DNA of 64,000 nucleotides from Shimia thalassica (GCF_001458215.1 NZ_CYTW01000001.1:124001-188000), one strand, 5' to 3'; shown: positions 1 to 8,980, counted from the first letter of the stretch. A program made the numbers and translations. Notes: generated from the letters alone by a model not told the origin.

Positions 1-2068
1 AATGTATCCTCACCTGAACCTCGAAGGCGTTGTCGGGGCCGTTTATTTGCCTCTGGATGGCCAAGGGGACCCCGCCAATATCGCGCTAGCACTAGCCAAA
101 GGCGCACGTCAGCGTGGCGGTATCGTGAAAGAGCGCGTGAAAGTCACGGAGATCGCCAAGGACGGACGAAAAGTGACGGGTGTTGACTGGGTCGCGGATG
201 ACGGGTCGGCCTCGGGGCACATTGAATGTGACATGGTCGTGAATTGCGGCGGCATGTGGGGCCATGAAGTGGGCCGCATGGCGGGCGTGAACGTCCCGCT
301 TCATGCCTGTGAACACTTCTACATCGTGTCCGAACCGATCGAGGGCCTAACCCAATTGCCGGTGCTGCGCGTACCGGATGAGTGTGCGTACTACAAAGAG
401 GACGCGGGCAAAATGATGCTCGGGGCGTTCGAACCTGAATCCAAGCCTTGGGCGATGGAAGGTATTCCCGACAGCTTTGAGTTTGACCAGTTGCCCGAAG
501 ACTTTGATCACTTCGAACCTATTTTGGAAGATGCGATCAACCGGATGCCGATGCTGGCCGAAGCGGGTATTCACACATTCTTTAACGGGCCTGAATCCTT
601 TACCCCGGATGACGCCTATCACCTTGGGCTTGCACCCGAGATGGACAATGTGTGGGTTGCTGCTGGGTTCAATTCGATTGGAATTCAGTCTGCGGGCGGC
701 GCGGGCATGGCGCTTGCTGAATGGATGGATACCGGTCAAAAACCGTTTGATCTCGGGGATGTCGACATCAGCCGGATGCAACCGTTTCAGGGAAACAAAA
801 AGTATCTCTTTGAGCGTTCCAAGGAAACTTTGGGGCTGCTTTATGCGGATCACTATCCTTACCGTCAAAAGGCGACCGCGCGCGGCGTGCGCCGCACTCC
901 GTTCCATCATCACCTGAAAGAGCAGGGCGCCGTTTTCGGTGAACTGGCGGGATGGGAACGCGCCAACTGGTTTGCCAAAGAAGGCCAGGAACGTGAATAC
1001 CAATACACATGGAAGCGCCAGAACTGGTTTGAGAACTCGGCCGAGGAACACCGTGCGGTTCGCGAAAATGTTGGCATGTACGATATGTCTTCATTTGGGA
1101 AAATTCGGGTTGAAGGACCCGATGCCGAAGCCTTCATGAACTATATCGGCGGCGGCGACTATACGGTAGCGAATGGTAAAATCGTATACACCCAATTCCT
1201 CAATAATCGTGGTGGCATCGAGGCGGACGTGACTGTGACGCGCCTTACCGAAACGTCGTATCTTGTTGTGACACCTGCCGCGACCCGCCTTGCGGATCAG
1301 ACCTGGATGATGCGCAACAAAGGCAACTTCAATGTGGTCATAACGGATGTCACACCAGGTGAAGGTGTCCTGGCCATCATGGGGCCCAATGCCCGCAAGG
1401 TGTTGGAGGCGGTTTCGCCTGCCGATTTCACCAATGCGACCAATCCTTTCGGCACCGCGCAAGAGATCGAATTGGGCATGGGATTGGCGCGAGCGCACCG
1501 TGTGACTTATGTCGGAGAGCTAGGCTGGGAGATTTATGTTTCCTCGGACATGGCCGGTCATGCGTTCGAGACGCTGTTCGACGCGGGACAAGAATTCGGG
1601 ATGAAACTGTGTGGCATGCACATGATGGACAGTTGCCGTATTGAAAAAGGCTTCCGTCACTTTGGCCACGACATTACCTGCGAAGATCATGTTGTGGATG
1701 CCGGCTTGGGCTTTGCGGTGAAGGCGACCAAAGAGAGCGACTTTATTGGCAAAGAGGCCGTCATTGCGCGCAAGGAAAGTGGCCCCAAGAACCGGATGCT
1801 TCAATTCAAGCTGACCGACGCAGAGCCGCTCTTGTTCCACAATGAGCCTATTCTGCGAAACGGAGAATATGTTGGCTATCTCAGTTCCGGAAACTACGGG
1901 CACACGCTCGGCGCGGCTGTCGGCATGGGCTATGTACCGTGCGAAGGGGAAAGCGCCGCGGATGTATTGGGATCAACCTATGAAATTGACGTTTGTGGCG
2001 TAAAGGTCAAAGCCGAAGCGTCTCTGAAGCCAATGTATGATCCCAAGTCCGAGCGGGTCAAAGTCTGA
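1..2068 (+). CDS. GcvT-family FAD-dependent oxidoreductase (dimethylglycine/sarcosine dehydrogenase-like), 5' partial
   Basis: The visible 688 residues lack the N-terminal Rossmann dinucleotide motif, so the gene starts upstream of the window; family members are about 800 residues, so roughly 120 are missing. Residues 1-255 are the rest of a DAO-type FAD-binding oxidoreductase domain (AAGFNSIGIQSAGGAG near 220 is the C-terminal FAD-contact region). A short FAO_M linker follows, then a GcvT-like folate-binding aminomethyltransferase domain (about 330-560) and its C-terminal barrel (about 580-670). Such enzymes demethylate dimethylglycine or sarcosine in the cytoplasm and pass the one-carbon unit to tetrahydrofolate. 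The exact substrate cannot be told from sequence. A strong terminator follows the stop. Confidence 0.88.
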   Translation, partial: MYPHLNLEGVVGAVYLPLDGQGDPANIALALAKGARQRGGIVKERVKVTEIAKDGRKVTGVDWVADDGSASGHIECDMVVNCGGMWGHEVGRMAGVNVPLHACEHFYIVSEPIEGLTQLPVLRVPDECAYYKEDAGKMMLGAFEPESKPWAMEGIPDSFEFDQLPEDFDHFEPILEDAINRMPMLAEAGIHTFFNGPESFTPDDAYHLGLAPEMDNVWVAAGFNSIGIQSAGGAGMALAEWMDTGQKPFDLGDVDISRMQPFQGNKKYLFERSKETLGLLYADHYPYRQKATARGVRRTPFHHHLKEQGAVFGELAGWERANWFAKEGQEREYQYTWKRQNWFENSAEEHRAVRENVGMYDMSSFGKIRVEGPDAEAFMNYIGGGDYTVANGKIVYTQFLNNRGGIEADVTVTRLTETSYLVVTPAATRLADQTWMMRNKGNFNVVITDVTPGEGVLAIMGPNARKVLEAVSPADFTNATNPFGTAQEIELGMGLARAHRVTYVGELGWEIYVSSDMAGHAFETLFDAGQEFGMKLCGMHMMDSCRIEKGFRHFGHDITCEDHVVDAGLGFAVKATKESDFIGKEAVIARKESGPKNRMLQFKLTDAEPLLFHNEPILRNGEYVGYLSSGNYGHTLGAAVGMGYVPCEGESAADVLGSTYEIDVCGVKVKAEASLKPMYDPKSERVKV

Positions 2069-2089
2069 TCCCACCATCGATGAATTGAG

Positions 2090-2120
2090 CAAGCCGCCCG
2101 GACCTGTGGGCGGCTTGTTT
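2090..2120 (+). terminator. Intrinsic terminator after the GcvT-family oxidoreductase
   Basis: A perfect 10-bp GC-rich stem (2090-2099 with 2108-2117) with an 8-base loop ends in a short T run, 21 bases after the stop codon. Confidence 0.8.
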
Positions 2121-2161
2121 AGGTTATAGAGAAGTCTTCACCGTTCAGCATCAGTACGTTG

Positions 2162-2890
2162 TCACGCCTTTGCTGTTGCCTCGCGAAAAGGACGTAAGTG
2201 ATCTGCGATCAATTGCGACCAAACCTGATAGGCCTCCTCAGACGGATGGAAGCCATCCTTGGCCACATATTTGGGCTCATAGGGCAAATCCAACGCGACG
2301 TGGCTACAGTCGGGGCGGTTAGCGGCAATGTCATGCAGCCCCTTGTCCAGTCTCTGCGCCTGACAACCCAAAACCCATCTCAAAGGTTGGGGCAGCAAAG
2401 GAAAATGGTGCATCGGCGGGACGCCCGACAGGACAAAATGCTTGATCTTGTGCTGGTGCTTCAATTCATCAATCAGCTTGGTTTGTCGTGCCATAAACCG
2501 GCGCTTTGACGTCAGGCGCGTCGTGTCGTTCACCCCATGCACCAGAACAGCGACATCAAACCGGTGCGGGGGAAGCGTGTCCAGTTTGCCAAGCGATGTT
2601 TTTGTGGTGGCACCGGTTTCAGCAGCCAACAGCCATTCAATTGAATTATCCCCAGACAAGCAGTTTTCAAGCTGCCCGCTGAGGGCAAGGCGCTGAACCG
2701 AAGCGCCCACGCCAGCAGCTGAAGAATCTCCAAGAATGAGCACACGAAGTCGCGGACCACTTCCATATTTGCCCTGTCTCGGGCCGGGAGGTTCCGGAAG
2801 TTGCATCGCGGATTGGCGGACATAAATTGCCTGTCCAATCAAAAGGGGGATGAGTGGAATACGTAAAAGTTGGTCAGCCTCAAGCGGCAT
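2162..2890 (-). CDS. SGNH/GDSL-family hydrolase
   Basis: A 242-residue protein with SGNH hydrolase blocks in order: LILGDSSAAGVG near residue 52 (block I, nucleophile Ser), the central Gly region, HGVNDTTRL (block III, Asn) and DGFHPSEEAY near the C-terminus (block V Asp and His). These enzymes are esterases, lipases or carbohydrate deacetylases; the substrate cannot be predicted. The N-terminus is hydrophobic (LLRIPLIPLLIGQAIYV) and may anchor or export the protein. The ATG at 2890 was preferred over a GTG at 2926 because the GTG lies in the loop of a strong hairpin (2915-2943). Confidence 0.8.
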   Translation of the reverse strand: MPLEADQLLRIPLIPLLIGQAIYVRQSAMQLPEPPGPRQGKYGSGPRLRVLILGDSSAAGVGASVQRLALSGQLENCLSGDNSIEWLLAAETGATTKTSLGKLDTLPPHRFDVAVLVHGVNDTTRLTSKRRFMARQTKLIDELKHQHKIKHFVLSGVPPMHHFPLLPQPLRWVLGCQAQRLDKGLHDIAANRPDCSHVALDLPYEPKYVAKDGFHPSEEAYQVWSQLIADHLRPFREATAKA

Positions 2891-2914
2891 GGAAAAATAA
2901 CCTGTTTGGAAGGG

Positions 2915-2943
2915 CTGGTCGCCCACGATACGCGGGCGACCAG
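2915..2943 (-). terminator. Hairpin between the NTF2-like gene and the SGNH hydrolase gene
   Basis: A perfect 10-bp stem (2915-2924 with 2934-2943) with a 9-base loop lies 18 bases past the stop of the minus-strand NTF2-like gene. No T run follows on that strand, so it may be a weak terminator or an mRNA-processing stem rather than a classical terminator. Confidence 0.5.
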
Positions 2944-2960
2944 AAAAGCGTTAGATGCTG

Positions 2961-3371
2961 TTACGAAAGTGCATCTTTGTATTTCAGAAATCGAGGGTCT
3001 TTCATCACGCGGGCCATGATCGCGTCACGCAGAGCACCGACCGATTTATAGGGGCGCATAACCACTTCGAACTTGGAAACCTTTCCTTCGTCGTTCAGCG
3101 TAATAAGATCCACTCCGACCGCATCCAGATCGCCAATCTTGCATTGGAATTCCAACGCCCAGTCATTGCCTTCGCCCATGATGCGCCGGTATTCAAAGTC
3201 CTGAAAAATCTGACCGACATGGCCGAGGATGGCCGCTGTGGGTTCCGCACCTGTCCAGGTCTTGAAATAGGTGGGGGGCATAAACTGGACGTCATCCGCC
3301 AGAATTTCAATGATCTTGGTATCGTCGCCAGAAGCAACAATCTCGGTCATACGCGCGATGGTCGGGTGCAT
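2961..3371 (-). CDS. NTF2-like/SnoaL-like small protein
   Basis: A 136-residue protein whose pattern (N-terminal helices, DDVQFMPPTYF, a central WTG loop, then long beta strands ending in FEVVMRP and a C-terminal helix) fits the NTF2-like cone-shaped fold used by SnoaL cyclases and ketosteroid-isomerase-like proteins. No catalytic residue can be assigned and function is unknown. The ATG at 3371 has a very good GGAGGAGAG ribosome site; longer in-frame starts lack one. The gene is divergent from rluA with about 100 bases between them. Confidence 0.7.
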   Translation of the reverse strand: MHPTIARMTEIVASGDDTKIIEILADDVQFMPPTYFKTWTGAEPTAAILGHVGQIFQDFEYRRIMGEGNDWALEFQCKIGDLDAVGVDLITLNDEGKVSKFEVVMRPYKSVGALRDAIMARVMKDPRFLKYKDALS

Positions 3372-3471
3372 GAGTCTCTCCTCCGTTTGTGTCCAAGCCT
3401 GCCGATTGATTGATGCGGAGCAAGCATGACGTTGGGTTGCCGTGACAGATTGATCGGCGTATTGCGACCGC

Positions 3472-4128
3472 ATGAGTATTTCGACCCCCTATACCCCGCC
3501 ACAGGACCCGCTGGACGTGCTGCACGAGGATCACGAGATCGTCGTCGTCAATAAACCTTCGGGTTTGCTTTCCGTACCCGGTCGGGGGGAGCACTTGGCA
3601 GACTGCCTGTTAAGTCGTGTTCAGGTGGCCTTTCCGACGGCGCTGCTGGTGCATCGGTTGGATCGCGACACGTCAGGTGTGATGATTTTTGGACAGACAC
3701 CGCATGCACAGCGTAACCTGTCCATGCAGTTCGAGAAACGCACAACAAAGAAGACTTATGTAGCACGGGTGGATGGGCGTCTTGATCCGAAAACCGGCAC
3801 GGTTGACCTTCCGCTGATCGTGGATTGGCCCAACAGGCCGCTGCAGATGGTCGATCACGAGAATGGGAAACCTGCCGTCACCGACTGGCGCGTTTTGAAA
3901 TACTCCGAAGGTGAAACACGTGTCCGTCTGACGCCCAAAACCGGGCGCAGCCATCAGCTTCGGGTGCATATGCTGGCGCTTGGTCACGTTATTCTTGGTG
4001 ACCCGCTTTATGCAAAAGGTGCGGCGTTAGAAAACCATGATCGTCTCATGCTGCATTCTGAAGAGCTGCGCATCAATCATCCCGAAAACGGGCGCGGCAT
4101 GAGTTTTCGCGCGAAAGCACCGTTCTGA
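3472..4128 (+). CDS. rluA: RluA-family pseudouridine synthase
   Basis: At 218 residues the protein matches the short, single-domain RluA type without an S4 domain. The signature HRLDRDTSG at 61-69 carries the catalytic Asp (D64), and TPKTGRSHQLRVH near 160 is the conserved motif III region. RluA isomerises a uridine in 23S rRNA and certain tRNAs to pseudouridine. The paralogue RluC/RluD types are longer, which argues for RluA, but the RNA target is inferred from family only. Confidence 0.8.
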   Translation: MSISTPYTPPQDPLDVLHEDHEIVVVNKPSGLLSVPGRGEHLADCLLSRVQVAFPTALLVHRLDRDTSGVMIFGQTPHAQRNLSMQFEKRTTKKTYVARVDGRLDPKTGTVDLPLIVDWPNRPLQMVDHENGKPAVTDWRVLKYSEGETRVRLTPKTGRSHQLRVHMLALGHVILGDPLYAKGAALENHDRLMLHSEELRINHPENGRGMSFRAKAPF

Positions 4129-4145
4129 TCCACAGTTTGCAAGGC

Positions 4146-4991
4146 TCAGGGGGTGATCCTTTGCCAGCCTTCAGGGAGAATGTCGGGGTTGTCCAACTTT
4201 GCATCCGCGAACCAGTTTGCTGGCGCGGTGACAATCTTGTCAGGGTTTGCGTTTAACCATGCGCCCCACCAGGAAAATGAACTGTTTGCGATGATGTTGT
4301 GGTCGCACAGGCTCATCAATCGCAGGTCTTCATAGTCGGTTGTCGGGCCGTTCAGATCGACGACAATCTTTTCAAACGGCAGGGGAAGGTTGTCTTTGGC
4401 CCATTGCGGATCGTCGGAAAACACAAAGACACGTGGATCTTGGTTCAATTGGGGTGCGATATGAGACAACGCCGCATTGTAATAGGCTTCATCACAGACG
4501 CCATGCGCCCCAAGGGCAAGGTAGTCCCCGCGGCGCACATGCAGCGAGATCGCGCTGCAGTCGCGAATGTCATCTGCAATTGCACCATTCTCTTTCGACG
4601 GTGCAGGCACCGCTTGAAACACGCGGCGTAAATGGTCGGAGATTGCCGAAAAATACTGCTCTGACTGCCAATAGCCATGCAGATAAGTGTCGTCGCTCCA
4701 TTCCGCGAAGGCGGCATTGTATCCAAGACCTGTCTCGCGTCGAAATTTTGGGGACTGACCGAATGCACGCCATAGCCCATATCTCAGAAGATTTTCATGT
4801 TTGGTGGCGGGAAGGTTTGTTGCCGGCACAATGTCGAGGTCAAACACGTCTGTCAGGCGGCGGGTGCCACGTTCATCAATTATTCTAAAATCGAGTGCAA
4901 GCTCAGCACCCAATCGTTCAGCGAGTGACTTTCCTGCGGCATATTGGAACATCTGGTTTCCCAGACCCCCGAACAGTCTTGCAATGATCAT
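4146..4991 (-). CDS. Alpha-1,2-fucosyltransferase-like glycosyltransferase (GT11)
   Basis: The protein begins with the family's usual N-terminus (GGLGNQMFQYAAG, residues 8-20) and carries the GDP-fucose-binding motif HVRRGDY at 151-157; SSFSWWGAWLN near the C-terminus is the last GT11 motif. The 281-residue length fits bacterial GT11 enzymes, which add fucose in alpha-1,2 linkage to surface glycans. An in-frame ATG at 5015 would add eight residues; neither start has a clear ribosome site. The gene diverges from an FkbM methyltransferase gene and may form a glycan-modifying pair with it. It lies 16 kb from the main polysaccharide locus, so its acceptor is unknown. Confidence 0.85.
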   Translation of the reverse strand: MIIARLFGGLGNQMFQYAAGKSLAERLGAELALDFRIIDERGTRRLTDVFDLDIVPATNLPATKHENLLRYGLWRAFGQSPKFRRETGLGYNAAFAEWSDDTYLHGYWQSEQYFSAISDHLRRVFQAVPAPSKENGAIADDIRDCSAISLHVRRGDYLALGAHGVCDEAYYNAALSHIAPQLNQDPRVFVFSDDPQWAKDNLPLPFEKIVVDLNGPTTDYEDLRLMSLCDHNIIANSSFSWWGAWLNANPDKIVTAPANWFADAKLDNPDILPEGWQRITP

Positions 4992-5060
4992 TGTAGGCCC
5001 GCTTGGTTGTCGCATATCTTTCTTGATTACAGAGCCTGCCTGAGAAAGGCGAGGCGGAAA

Positions 5061-5744
5061 ATGGACATAGGTATGAGCATCCACAGCGAATTGAGTAAGT
5101 TCTGGCGCATTCTGTCCGACGCCGAGTATCGCGCGTTTCGAAGAGATTACAAAGCTTATCGCCGTGCGCACGGCAAAGGCACGCCCGCAGGTTACCCCGG
5201 CCTTTTACCGGGACAAACCGTTCTTGATATCGGCGGGTTCCGCGGTGACTGGACCGCCATGATGGTGGAACGTTACGCTGTAAATGCGCATATTTTTGAG
5301 TTGCATCCACAGTTTGCAGCAAAGCTGCAAAAACGGTTTTCTGAAAATGAAGCGGTATGCACCCACGCGTTTGCGCTTGGCAAAGACAATATGGAATTGT
5401 CTCTTTCTGACGATGCTGATGCCTCTTCGGTGTTTGTCCAATCTGATGCGACCACAACAGGCGCCGTGCGCAATTTGGTTGAGGTATTCGAAGAACTGAA
5501 ACTTGATCGGATCGGTGTTGCAAAAATCAACATCGAAGGGGGCGAGTACGAGTTGCTGCCCACTCTGATAGAAACGGCTTATATCGAAAAATTCGACCGG
5601 ATTACGGTGCAGTTTCATGAGTTCAGCGAAGGAGACCGCAAACGACGAGATGACATTCGTCTGGCGTTGTCGCAGACCCACGACTGTGTCTGGTGCTACC
5701 CGTTTGTATGGGAAGAATGGCACATCAAGGGGCTTGGAACCTGA
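5061..5744 (+). CDS. FkbM-family methyltransferase
   Basis: A 227-residue SAM-dependent methyltransferase. VLDIGGFRGDWT near residue 52 is the SAM-binding motif I, IFELHPQF the acidic end of strand beta-2, and INIEGGEYELL near 160 the FkbM-type motif. Family members O-methylate sugars or polyketides. Start ATG 5061 is preceded by a GAGGCGG ribosome site. Its divergent partner is a GT11 fucosyltransferase, so methylation of a surface sugar is a reasonable inference. It ends 18 bases before a bidirectional terminator. Confidence 0.8.
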   Translation: MDIGMSIHSELSKFWRILSDAEYRAFRRDYKAYRRAHGKGTPAGYPGLLPGQTVLDIGGFRGDWTAMMVERYAVNAHIFELHPQFAAKLQKRFSENEAVCTHAFALGKDNMELSLSDDADASSVFVQSDATTTGAVRNLVEVFEELKLDRIGVAKINIEGGEYELLPTLIETAYIEKFDRITVQFHEFSEGDRKRRDDIRLALSQTHDCVWCYPFVWEEWHIKGLGT

Positions 5745-5762
5745 CAATCCGGTTCAAAAAAA

Positions 5763-5788
5763 ACGCCAGAGCTGGGCTCTGGCGTTTT
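5763..5788. terminator. Bidirectional terminator between the FkbM gene and the aldehyde dehydrogenase gene
   Basis: A perfect 10-bp stem (5763-5772 with 5776-5785) with a 3-base loop is flanked by an A run on the left and a T run on the right, so it can stop transcription from both convergent genes. Confidence 0.9.
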
Positions 5789-5808
5789 CTGTTTCGCAAC
5801 GTGTTGGA

Positions 5809-7239
5809 TTACTCCATTGGCACGCCGGAGATTGCTTTGACTTCGCAAAACTCTTCAATACCCCAAGCACCACCTTCGCGGCCGTTGCCGGATTGCTTGT
5901 AACCCCCGAAGGGTGATCCGTTTTGGCGGCCGATGCCGTTGGTTTCAACCATGCCGGAACGCACCTTACGCGCAACGCGCAGGCGTTTTTCGTCGTCTTG
6001 TGTCTGGATATAGTTGGTCAATCCGTAAACTGTGTCATTGGCCATCTCGATGGCTTCTTCTTCGGTGTCGAACGGAATGATCGACAAGACAGGTCCAAAG
6101 ATTTCTTCGCGGTAGATTGTCATCTCTGGTGTCACATCGGCGAACACGGTTGGGCGCACGTAATAGCCTTTGTTGGTGTCATCAGGACGCCCAAGACCAC
6201 CCGCCAGAAGGGTTGCGCCTTCTTTGATGCCAACTTCGATCAAGCCTTGGATCTTGTTGTACTGAAGTTCTGAAACAACCGGACCAATGTGGCGGCCGCT
6301 TTCTGTGGTCGGGCCGGTTTTGGTCGCTTCAGCTGCAGCTTTGGCTTCTTCGAGCGCCAGAGGATAGCGCGAGCGCTCAACCATCATGCGTGTCGGGGCG
6401 TTACAGGATTGGCCCGAGTTCTGCATACAGTGGATCACGCCGCGTTTGACGGCCTTGTCGTCTGCATCTGCAAAGATAACGTTCGCACCTTTTCCGCCCA
6501 GCTCGAGGCTGACGCGCTTCAGGGAATCGGCCGCGGCCTTTGAGATCGCGATGCCGGCACGGGTTGAACCGGTGAAGGAAATCATGTCGACGTCAGGATG
6601 GGACGACAGTTGCGATCCAACACCAACACCGTCGCCATTGACGAGGTTGAACACACCTTTGGGGAAACCGGCTTCGTCAACCATTTCGGCAAACAGAAGC
6701 GAAGACAACGGTGCGATTTCCGAAGGTTTCAGAACCATTGTACACCCAACCGCCATGGCCGGAATGGCCTTCAGGACAACCTGGTTCATTGGCCAGTTCC
6801 ACGGTGTGATGAGGCCACAAACGCCAATCGGTTCAAGCCGCATGCGGTCGACGCCTTTATAGGGTTTCTCGAATTCGAAACCTTCCAACGCCTCAAGGAA
6901 ACCGTCCAGATGCCAGCTTCCTGCACCCCATTGGCTGTTAAGAGCCAGATCTTTGGGGGCACCCATCTCGAGACGGATGGCTTCGCCCATTTCTTCCTGG
7001 CGGGCTTTATAGATTTCGCCCAGTTTGCGGATCAGGGCAACACGCTCTTCCAGCGGTGTATCCGCCCAAGAAGGAAATGCGGCTTTGGCAGCAGCAACAG
7101 CCGCATCCGTATCTGCCTTGTCACCCAGCGAAATAACCGCGCAAACCTCTTCGGTTGCGGGGTCGATAACTTCGAGATCATGAGGCGCTACGGGATCGAC
7201 CCAAGCCCCATCGATGTAGAATTGGCGTTTCTCAATCAT
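5809..7239 (-). CDS. NAD(P)-dependent aldehyde dehydrogenase family protein
   Basis: A complete 476-residue ALDH. TPWNWP at 145-150 and VLKPSE at 169-174 line the cofactor site, SFTGSTRAG is the Rossmann turn, LELGGKG carries the general base Glu246, and NSGQSCNAPTR contains the catalytic Cys279. It oxidises an aldehyde to an acid in the cytoplasm. The substrate cannot be assigned; many roseobacter homologues are annotated only at family level. The ATG is preceded by GGAGG. It is not in an operon: a terminator lies downstream and 235 bases of intergenic DNA upstream. Confidence 0.92.
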   Translation of the reverse strand: MIEKRQFYIDGAWVDPVAPHDLEVIDPATEEVCAVISLGDKADTDAAVAAAKAAFPSWADTPLEERVALIRKLGEIYKARQEEMGEAIRLEMGAPKDLALNSQWGAGSWHLDGFLEALEGFEFEKPYKGVDRMRLEPIGVCGLITPWNWPMNQVVLKAIPAMAVGCTMVLKPSEIAPLSSLLFAEMVDEAGFPKGVFNLVNGDGVGVGSQLSSHPDVDMISFTGSTRAGIAISKAAADSLKRVSLELGGKGANVIFADADDKAVKRGVIHCMQNSGQSCNAPTRMMVERSRYPLALEEAKAAAEATKTGPTTESGRHIGPVVSELQYNKIQGLIEVGIKEGATLLAGGLGRPDDTNKGYYVRPTVFADVTPEMTIYREEIFGPVLSIIPFDTEEEAIEMANDTVYGLTNYIQTQDDEKRLRVARKVRSGMVETNGIGRQNGSPFGGYKQSGNGREGGAWGIEEFCEVKAISGVPME

Positions 7240-7417
7240 GGTAGTCCTCCGAGAATATCAACGCACTCTGTCAGCGTGATCTGAGTCCCGCAAGAGAGCA
7301 AATGCACGGCGTGCCGTAGCGTCATCAGTAAATTTGATCAAATTTTTCAAACTGTCAATATCGCGGCATTCGGTCACAAGCAAAAAAATCCCGAACATGC
7401 CCTCTAGTAAATGCTAG

Positions 7418-7434
7418 TTTAGAATGTATCTAAA
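7418..7434. promoter_or_regulatory. Palindrome resembling an Irr/ICE iron-control box upstream of the peroxiredoxin gene
   Basis: The 17-base element has perfect arms TTTAGA and TCTAAA with a 5-base centre, close to the alphaproteobacterial iron-control element (TTTAGAA-N3-TTCTAAA type) bound by Irr. It ends 40 bases before the peroxiredoxin start codon, where a repressor would block the promoter. The assignment rests on pattern similarity alone. Confidence 0.45.
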
Positions 7435-7474
7435 AAATAGAATTTGAACCTAACCCTCAGTTCCGGAGAAAAAC

Positions 7475-8128
7475 ATGGGTCTGCGCATCAACGACATCGT
7501 ACCGAATTTCACTGCTGAAACCGATCAGGGGACCATCACGTTCCATGACTGGATCGGTGACAGCTGGGCAATTCTGTTCTCTCACCCCAAAGACTTTACC
7601 CCTGTGTGCACAACCGAATTTGGGGCTGTCGCGCAATTGGCCGACGAGTGGGAAAAGCGCAATACCAAAGTGATTGGTCTTTCCGTCGACGGCGTTGACG
7701 AGCACGTTGAATGGAAAAGCGACATTGAAGGTTTCGCAGGAGCGAAGGCTGGATTCCCAATCATCGCCGACAGTTCTTTGGCCGTTTCCAAAGAGTTCGA
7801 CATGCTGCCCGCCGAAGCCTATCTGCCGGATGGCCGGACTGCCGCAGACAGCGCATCCGTGCGTTCGGTGTTTATCATTTCGCCTGACAAAAAAGTGCAA
7901 CTGATCATGACATATCCGATGTCCGTTGGTCGTAACTTTGCAGAAGTCCTGCGTGCCCTTGATGGCTTGCAGGCCACATATGGCGTGCCGATTGCAACGC
8001 CGGCAAACTGGGTTGCGGGTCAGGACGTGATTGTTGCCATGACTTTGAATGACGAAGCTGCCAAAGAAAAATTCGGTGAGTTCGACGCAAAGCTGCCCTA
8101 CCTGCGCTTCACAAAACAGCCGGGCTAA
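7475..8128 (+). CDS. 1-Cys peroxiredoxin (Prx6 type)
   Basis: At 217 residues it matches Prx6-type peroxiredoxins. The peroxidatic Cys45 lies in HPKDFTPVCTTEFG, preceded by the conserved Pro and Thr, and it is the only cysteine in the protein, so resolution must use an external thiol. The C-terminal extension with PSVRSVFIISP-like and YLRFTKQP segments is typical of the subgroup. It reduces hydrogen peroxide and organic hydroperoxides in the cytoplasm. The ATG has a CGGAG ribosome site. A candidate Irr box in the promoter would link its expression to iron or haem status. A terminator follows. Confidence 0.92.
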   Translation: MGLRINDIVPNFTAETDQGTITFHDWIGDSWAILFSHPKDFTPVCTTEFGAVAQLADEWEKRNTKVIGLSVDGVDEHVEWKSDIEGFAGAKAGFPIIADSSLAVSKEFDMLPAEAYLPDGRTAADSASVRSVFIISPDKKVQLIMTYPMSVGRNFAEVLRALDGLQATYGVPIATPANWVAGQDVIVAMTLNDEAAKEKFGEFDAKLPYLRFTKQPG

Positions 8129-8173
8129 GGAAGATCGCGCCTTGGAAACGGGGCGCGCTGCATAAAACAAGGT

Positions 8174-8200
8174 AAAAGGCGGGGTTTCCTGCCTTTTCCT
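8174..8200. terminator. Terminator between the peroxiredoxin gene and the GT25 gene
   Basis: A 10-bp stem with one G-U pair (8174-8183 with 8188-8197) and a GTTT loop has A residues on its left arm and T residues on its right, suiting both convergent genes. Confidence 0.75.
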
Positions 8201-8201
8201 G

Positions 8202-8912
8202 TTACTGGGGGCGCCGTTTTACCGCTGACCGGTACTTGAAGCGCTGGATCTCACGGACCAATTTTTGACCCGACCCGCCGGATTTTTGCTGCACCGTGGA
8301 TCCGCTGCCAAAGGTCTTTTCATGCGCCCCGTTTGGCAAGATCGTTTGAACATTTTGCCCCGTGACCCAATGCATCTGCAAGAACGTGTCAACTGGCCGG
8401 TCAAGCGTTTCGGTGGTCGCAAGCAATCGTTTCGCCGCATCACGCCCGACCAGCTGTGCCGTGGTTTGAAGGCCAATCACAGGGGGGGTGAACAGGGTCA
8501 AACCTTGCTCTGAATCCAGAACCGCCGTTTGCGGTTCGCGGTCTTTTGGCGGAATACGAATGAACGCGTCTGGCACGGCATGCCTTTGGATCAACTCAAG
8601 AAGTGCCGGTAGCTTTTCTGGCGCTATTTCAAGATCGTCCTCGACCACAAGTGCGGCGTCCCAGCCTTCATCGACAATGCGTTGCCAACACTTTCGATGG
8701 CTCAAAAAACACCCGATTTCGCCGCCTTTCAGCGGAAAAGGGTATTTTGGGCGAAACAGATCTCCGGGCGCCGTCGGGGTGGTGGCCTGCACTTCTGGAA
8801 GACGGCCATCCACGGCTTCGACCACTTCGGCATTTGGAAGCACTTGAAGAAGACGCTCGACATTGGCGCCGCGCTCGGTTGATCCGGGCATATGGATGAT
8901 CAGGCTATGCAT
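8202..8912 (-). CDS. Glycosyltransferase family 25 (LOS/LPS-type) protein
   Basis: This 236-residue protein has the GT25 layout: MPGSTERGANV at the N-terminus, KGGEIGCFLSHRKCW at 62-76, and the metal/sugar-nucleotide motif VVEDDLEI with acidic residues 91-93. GT25 enzymes such as Lex2B and LpsA add hexoses to lipooligosaccharide. The C-terminal 40 residues are basic, suggesting membrane association. It lies 68 bases downstream of ureG on the same strand and may be read through from the urease operon, but a functional link is unlikely. Confidence 0.8.
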   Translation of the reverse strand: MHSLIIHMPGSTERGANVERLLQVLPNAEVVEAVDGRLPEVQATTPTAPGDLFRPKYPFPLKGGEIGCFLSHRKCWQRIVDEGWDAALVVEDDLEIAPEKLPALLELIQRHAVPDAFIRIPPKDREPQTAVLDSEQGLTLFTPPVIGLQTTAQLVGRDAAKRLLATTETLDRPVDTFLQMHWVTGQNVQTILPNGAHEKTFGSGSTVQQKSGGSGQKLVREIQRFKYRSAVKRRPQ

Positions 8913-8980
8913 GGCCCTTACATAGACCTGCCAGAAGGTGCGGGAAACCCCTCTGGCACTTTCACGAAGTTTGCGGGTGT

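Noticed and set aside
347..1051. A 234-codon minus-strand frame opposite the GcvT-family oxidoreductase
   Set aside because: Antisense shadow of a conserved enzyme, with no recognisable domain.
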